Assembly (NCBI GenBank): GCA_950022655.1
Contig: OX465581.1
Span: forward strand, 36,303,300-36,367,299
Length of the DNA: 64,000 nt
Reading direction: 5' to 3'
Source: Alentia gelatinosa
Taxonomy: Eukaryota > Annelida > Polychaeta > Phyllodocida > Polynoidae
Shown: positions 60,890 to 64,000 of the stretch, piece by piece
Layout of the letters: each line of letters starts with the position of its first letter
Position numbering within the stretch: the stretch's first letter is position 1
Translations under genes and position numbers: made by a program
The notes under the pieces: model-generated
Database searches by the model: none
What the model saw: the letters and a program-made list of their open reading frames with translations, nothing else
Told to the model about the DNA's origin: nothing

Positions 60890-61960
60890 CAGTGAAACCC
60901 TGCTTAAGGGGACATCCCGCTTAAGGGCTCAATTTGCTTGGAACAGAAAATTATCCCTTTATTTAGAGTTTATTCTAACCCTGATAAAGGAGACACCCGA
61001 CTTAGGGGGGATACCCTGCTTAAGGGAAACTCTTTTCGGTATGGAATACTTATTAACCCCAGGAGGAACGCCTTATCAAATTTGATTTGACAGTGGGGGG
61101 GAGGGGGCGACACTTCAGATTATCTCCATTGATTCTTTAGGGTAGGTGTGTGTCGTGACAGTTGTCACAAGAAGACAACACCCACAGATACTGAGACAAT
61201 AGACAAAGTGTTGTTGTGTGGGCCTGGGCGGCTGGGATTTGTTGATTCTAGATTATCAAGTCGTAGGTTCAGCACATCCTGAGGCACAAAGTTAAGGTCT
61301 TTGAATCCTACACAACAGCTCCAGATCTGTCCAGGAATCGACTATCTGCTCCTGGTCCTCCAGGTCACAACTGGTCACGCCTTGATGACAGAGTCTTCAT
61401 ATGGTATTCCAGCATCTGTCAACAGAACCTGCCTGTAACAGGACCCATGCTGCAGGAGAAAGTCCTCAACGTTGCCCAAGAGATGGGCCTGGAAGGGTTT
61501 AAAGCGTCCAATGGCTGGTTGTCGCACTTTAAGTCATGGCACTTGATTTCAAGCTGTCGCATATCCAGATAGAGGGGCACCATTAATGAGGCGACGGTTG
61601 AAGATTAGAAAGAACGCCTGCCGACTATCCTTGAGGGTTATGCCCCCTGTGACATCTTCAATATGGACGAGTCTGGTTTCTTCTTTAGGGCAATGCCTGA
61701 TTAAACCCTAGCTATTGGCTCGAGGCGCGACAGCTGCGATTAGGAAGTAAAGGACCGGATCACTGTCTATCTGTGTCAACAGCAATGGGAAGTTTGAGAA
61801 GAATCTTGTGATTGGAAATGTCCTACATCTTGTTGCATATATCACATGGCCGTCCATGACTTGAAATGTTTACAAAGCCACTGGAGCCAGATGGCAATGG
61901 GCACGTGGTAGAGCCTACTCTAGTTTCCAACCAAAATACAAGAAAAGGTATCGCCATTAG
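60890..61960 (+). pseudogene. Broken Tigger/pogo transposon with transposase remnant
   Basis: The left end CAGTGAAACCCTGCTTAAGG follows a TA and repeats CTTAAGGG-type motifs. From about 61,385 the translation resembles Tigger transposases. CENP-B-type DNA-binding text reads LPVTGPMLQEKVLNVAQEMG and FKASNGWLSHFK. The linker reads KERLPTILEGYAPCDIF, followed by NMDESGFFFRAMPD, which carries the first catalytic Asp of the DDE domain. At least three in-frame stops and shifts break it (near 61,571, 61,605 and 61,702). A shifted frame resumes as GKFEKNLVIGN. The last recognisable text is near 61,940, the other end is absent, and the element cannot be active. Confidence 0.8.
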
Positions 61961-63641
61961 TTCATTTTGTGTAGCCGCAAATAAATTTTATGAAGGTCGC
62001 TGATCTTAACCGATCGGACTAAAATTCAATGTCGGTAGGCGTTAGCATTGAAGAAGAATATGTATATGATCAGCACTGATGTTGAAGGTTTTTTTCATGA
62101 CATATCTCATAAGGGTATGATCCCTTCAGATACATTTTGGTACATGTTTCACAACAATCGTGTTAGCCTTATAGCTTACTTCGTGATCAATATTGTTTAG
62201 ATACAGAAGTATAAATACTAATGATGATAAAGGAAGATAAGATACGTAGAGTCTAGGTTCCAAATCGTTCGCTACTCTTGCTTAGTTAACTCTGCAACTT
62301 GTTTTTCAAAGGTGTCCAAGTCATTAAGATGTTGCGTGCGGACATGAAGCCTTTCCCAGGCTTTGCATCCATGGCAAAAGGGCAAGTTCCAGACAGTGCT
62401 ACAGAGCTAGACAGGTAGGTAATTATTGGTAAGTATAACTGGCTGTAAGGACAAGAGGCATGGACATCAATTATGTACCCGCCATAATGGGATGCCCTTT
62501 GTCCTGGCGGCACTTTCTAAATGACGCAAATATCTGAGTCTCTTCCACCCCAAACACCCCAAACACAAATCATTTTAATCTCAAAACCCCATCACCCCAG
62601 CCATCCTACACTCCATGTGTCTGCAGGGGGACCAGCCAGCCACCCCGGGGTATGTTTTACCCCCCGAGGAGGTCCCGCCGGATTCTGGCCGCTCTTCATC
62701 CCGGTCATCCAGACCCTGGAGGTACCTTCCCATCCATCACGGGCTTCCTCCGGGAACCGCTAGGTGGCACGACGAGCGCACGCTGGCTCTGTTGATCATG
62801 CATCTCATTGGTCGCATCAACGAGCCCCGCACCCAAGCCGGGCTCGCTTTTATAAGACAAGGGGATTACAGGCTGGAGTTACTGGACGTAAACGATGGAG
62901 ACCGTTAAATATTCAGAGGAATCCATACAGCAGAGACCAAGCATGGATTTCTCCACCACTTTATAACGTACAGGGTGTGATCCAGTCAAAACTGGGGGAG
63001 GTATGGGAATAAAATGAAAGAGCAATGGCAAAAAGTATGTGTTGAATGTAGTGAAGTTGACTCAAACCTCCTTGAGGTATTATGAATCTCTGTTACATAA
63101 AGAATGTCTCTTATATTTTTTCTTGGTAAAAGAATTGCCAATATTCCGTGAAATACATTGTAAAATGATCATGAATATATATTCAATGTTTTATTGGTTC
63201 ATCGTGTTTACATTGGTGTTCTTGACAACTGATGATATATAGCTACCAATAAACGGCACCATCAGCCTAGCGGCTGGTTTTCTTTGGTGCATGAGTATGT
63301 AATACTATTATTTTCCTCCATTCTTAGTTTCTATAGATCAGCCATAATAAAAATCGTTTGAATTGTATCATGAAATCGTTATATGTATGGCAGAATTCTT
63401 TATAATGTCACTCAGTCAGTTAATGAACCCAAGTATGCGAAGAGTTTGCTATGTAACCGATAGTACCGCTCACCATTTATCTTTGATCATTATAGGTATG
63501 ACTATAAACACTGGCGACATCCGAGATAAACACAACCCGAGCGCCGTGTAATGATCGCCTGGGGAATACATACATTCTATTGGTGTAAAGACCGAAAACG
63601 TGCCTCTCTTTTTAACGTCGACCACAGCCGCCGAGGCGCAA
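61961..63641. other. Non-coding with one GC-rich promoter-like block
   Basis: AT-rich except 62,600-62,900. No coding exon could be supported. Confidence 0.35.
62806..62881 (+). promoter_or_regulatory. Possible CCAAT/TATA promoter
   Basis: An inverted CCAAT box (ATTGGTC, about 62,807) lies 40 bases before TATAAGAC (62,851-62,858) in a GC-rich block, with ACTGG 30 bases further on. The block 62,600-62,900 is open in two + frames, but neither resembles a known domain. Confidence 0.25.
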
Positions 63642-63674
63642 TATAAAGTCGGCGTCGGCGCGGCAAGCTTCAGT
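63642..63674 (+). promoter_or_regulatory. TATA plus initiator promoter at right edge
   Basis: TATAAAG at 63,642-63,648 is followed by TTCAGTGG, whose initiator A is at 63,672, exactly 30 bases from the TATA start. Everything after it to the window end is GC- and CpG-rich and lacks an ATG, as expected of a 5' UTR or first exon of a gene running off the right side. Several frames stay open there only because of base composition. Confidence 0.45.
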
Positions 63675-64000
63675 GGCTGCAGCGGCAGCAACAGCGCTGG
63701 TCGACCTGCTTCAGACGGTGTGCCGACACGAGCGACGACACCGGCAGCGACGGCGACGGTTCCCACGGCCCCTGCTAAGCGGGAGCCTTCAGTTCACTGT
63801 CAGCACCCACTGGAGGAGCGAGCGCACGCCCAGGAGGAAGTACGCGGCGGAGCCAGTGACGGGCGGTCGGTCGGAAACCCAGGAGGAAGAGCGCCTACCG
63901 CACCTACCAATACCATTACCACCACTGGTGCTATCAACACCATCTCCTCCAGTGAGCGTTAGAGCTTGGTGTTAGACGGAACGAGTTGCTCAAGGCCCGC

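Noticed and set aside
62521..63012. Overlapping + frames of 80-97 codons
   Set aside because: Three frames are open together in a GC-rich patch with promoter-like words. None has a recognisable domain or convincing splice sites.

Overview
The window looks like nuclear DNA from a bilaterian invertebrate. Introns are long and GT-AG, recognisable exons are few and GC-richer than their surroundings, and much of the rest is decayed transposon and short palindromic repeat. The only confidently identified gene is an adiponectin-receptor-type PAQR protein. The repeat types (CTTAAGG-type Tigger ends, MITEs starting GGGCCATCC, 5'-truncated LINEs) would fit a marine lophotrochozoan such as a mollusc or brachiopod, but I cannot fix the phylum from sequence alone. 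Nothing prokaryotic, viral or organellar was seen.

Layout. 1-17,426: no recognised coding exon. It holds a TATA/initiator-like core promoter near 453-490, a GC-rich block with two convergent CTCF-like motifs (6,771-6,824), and five of seven same-orientation copies of one roughly 250-300 bp repeat family. 17,427-20,192: the last three coding exons of the adiponectin receptor on the + strand, with the other two copies of that repeat in its introns. 20,193-26,888: 3' UTR and intergenic DNA, with a tandem pair of perfect CRE sites just after the receptor stop and a cluster of three CACGTG boxes. 26,889-27,926: a foldback transposon whose arms are built from an iterated 17-bp unit and which is flanked by an 8-bp direct repeat. 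28-37 kb: LINE and Tigger fragments and several perfect or near-perfect hairpin MITEs. 37,781-38,518: one intact 245-residue reading frame of unknown function, with a poly(A) signal about 200 bases past its stop. 38.5-64 kb: a gene-poor stretch with hairpin MITEs, LINE C-terminal scraps, a broken Tigger transposase (60,890-61,960), two exact 14-base CTCF-core matches, homeodomain-site-rich blocks, and a TATA plus initiator promoter at the extreme right edge pointing out of the window.

The two protein genes show no sign of working together. The receptor is a membrane protein of lipid and energy signalling, known from its family. The second is a soluble, basic, helical orphan. No novel multi-gene system is supported. 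The most unusual material is structural: iterated-arm foldback elements, repeated palindromes, and candidate insulator or regulatory clusters.
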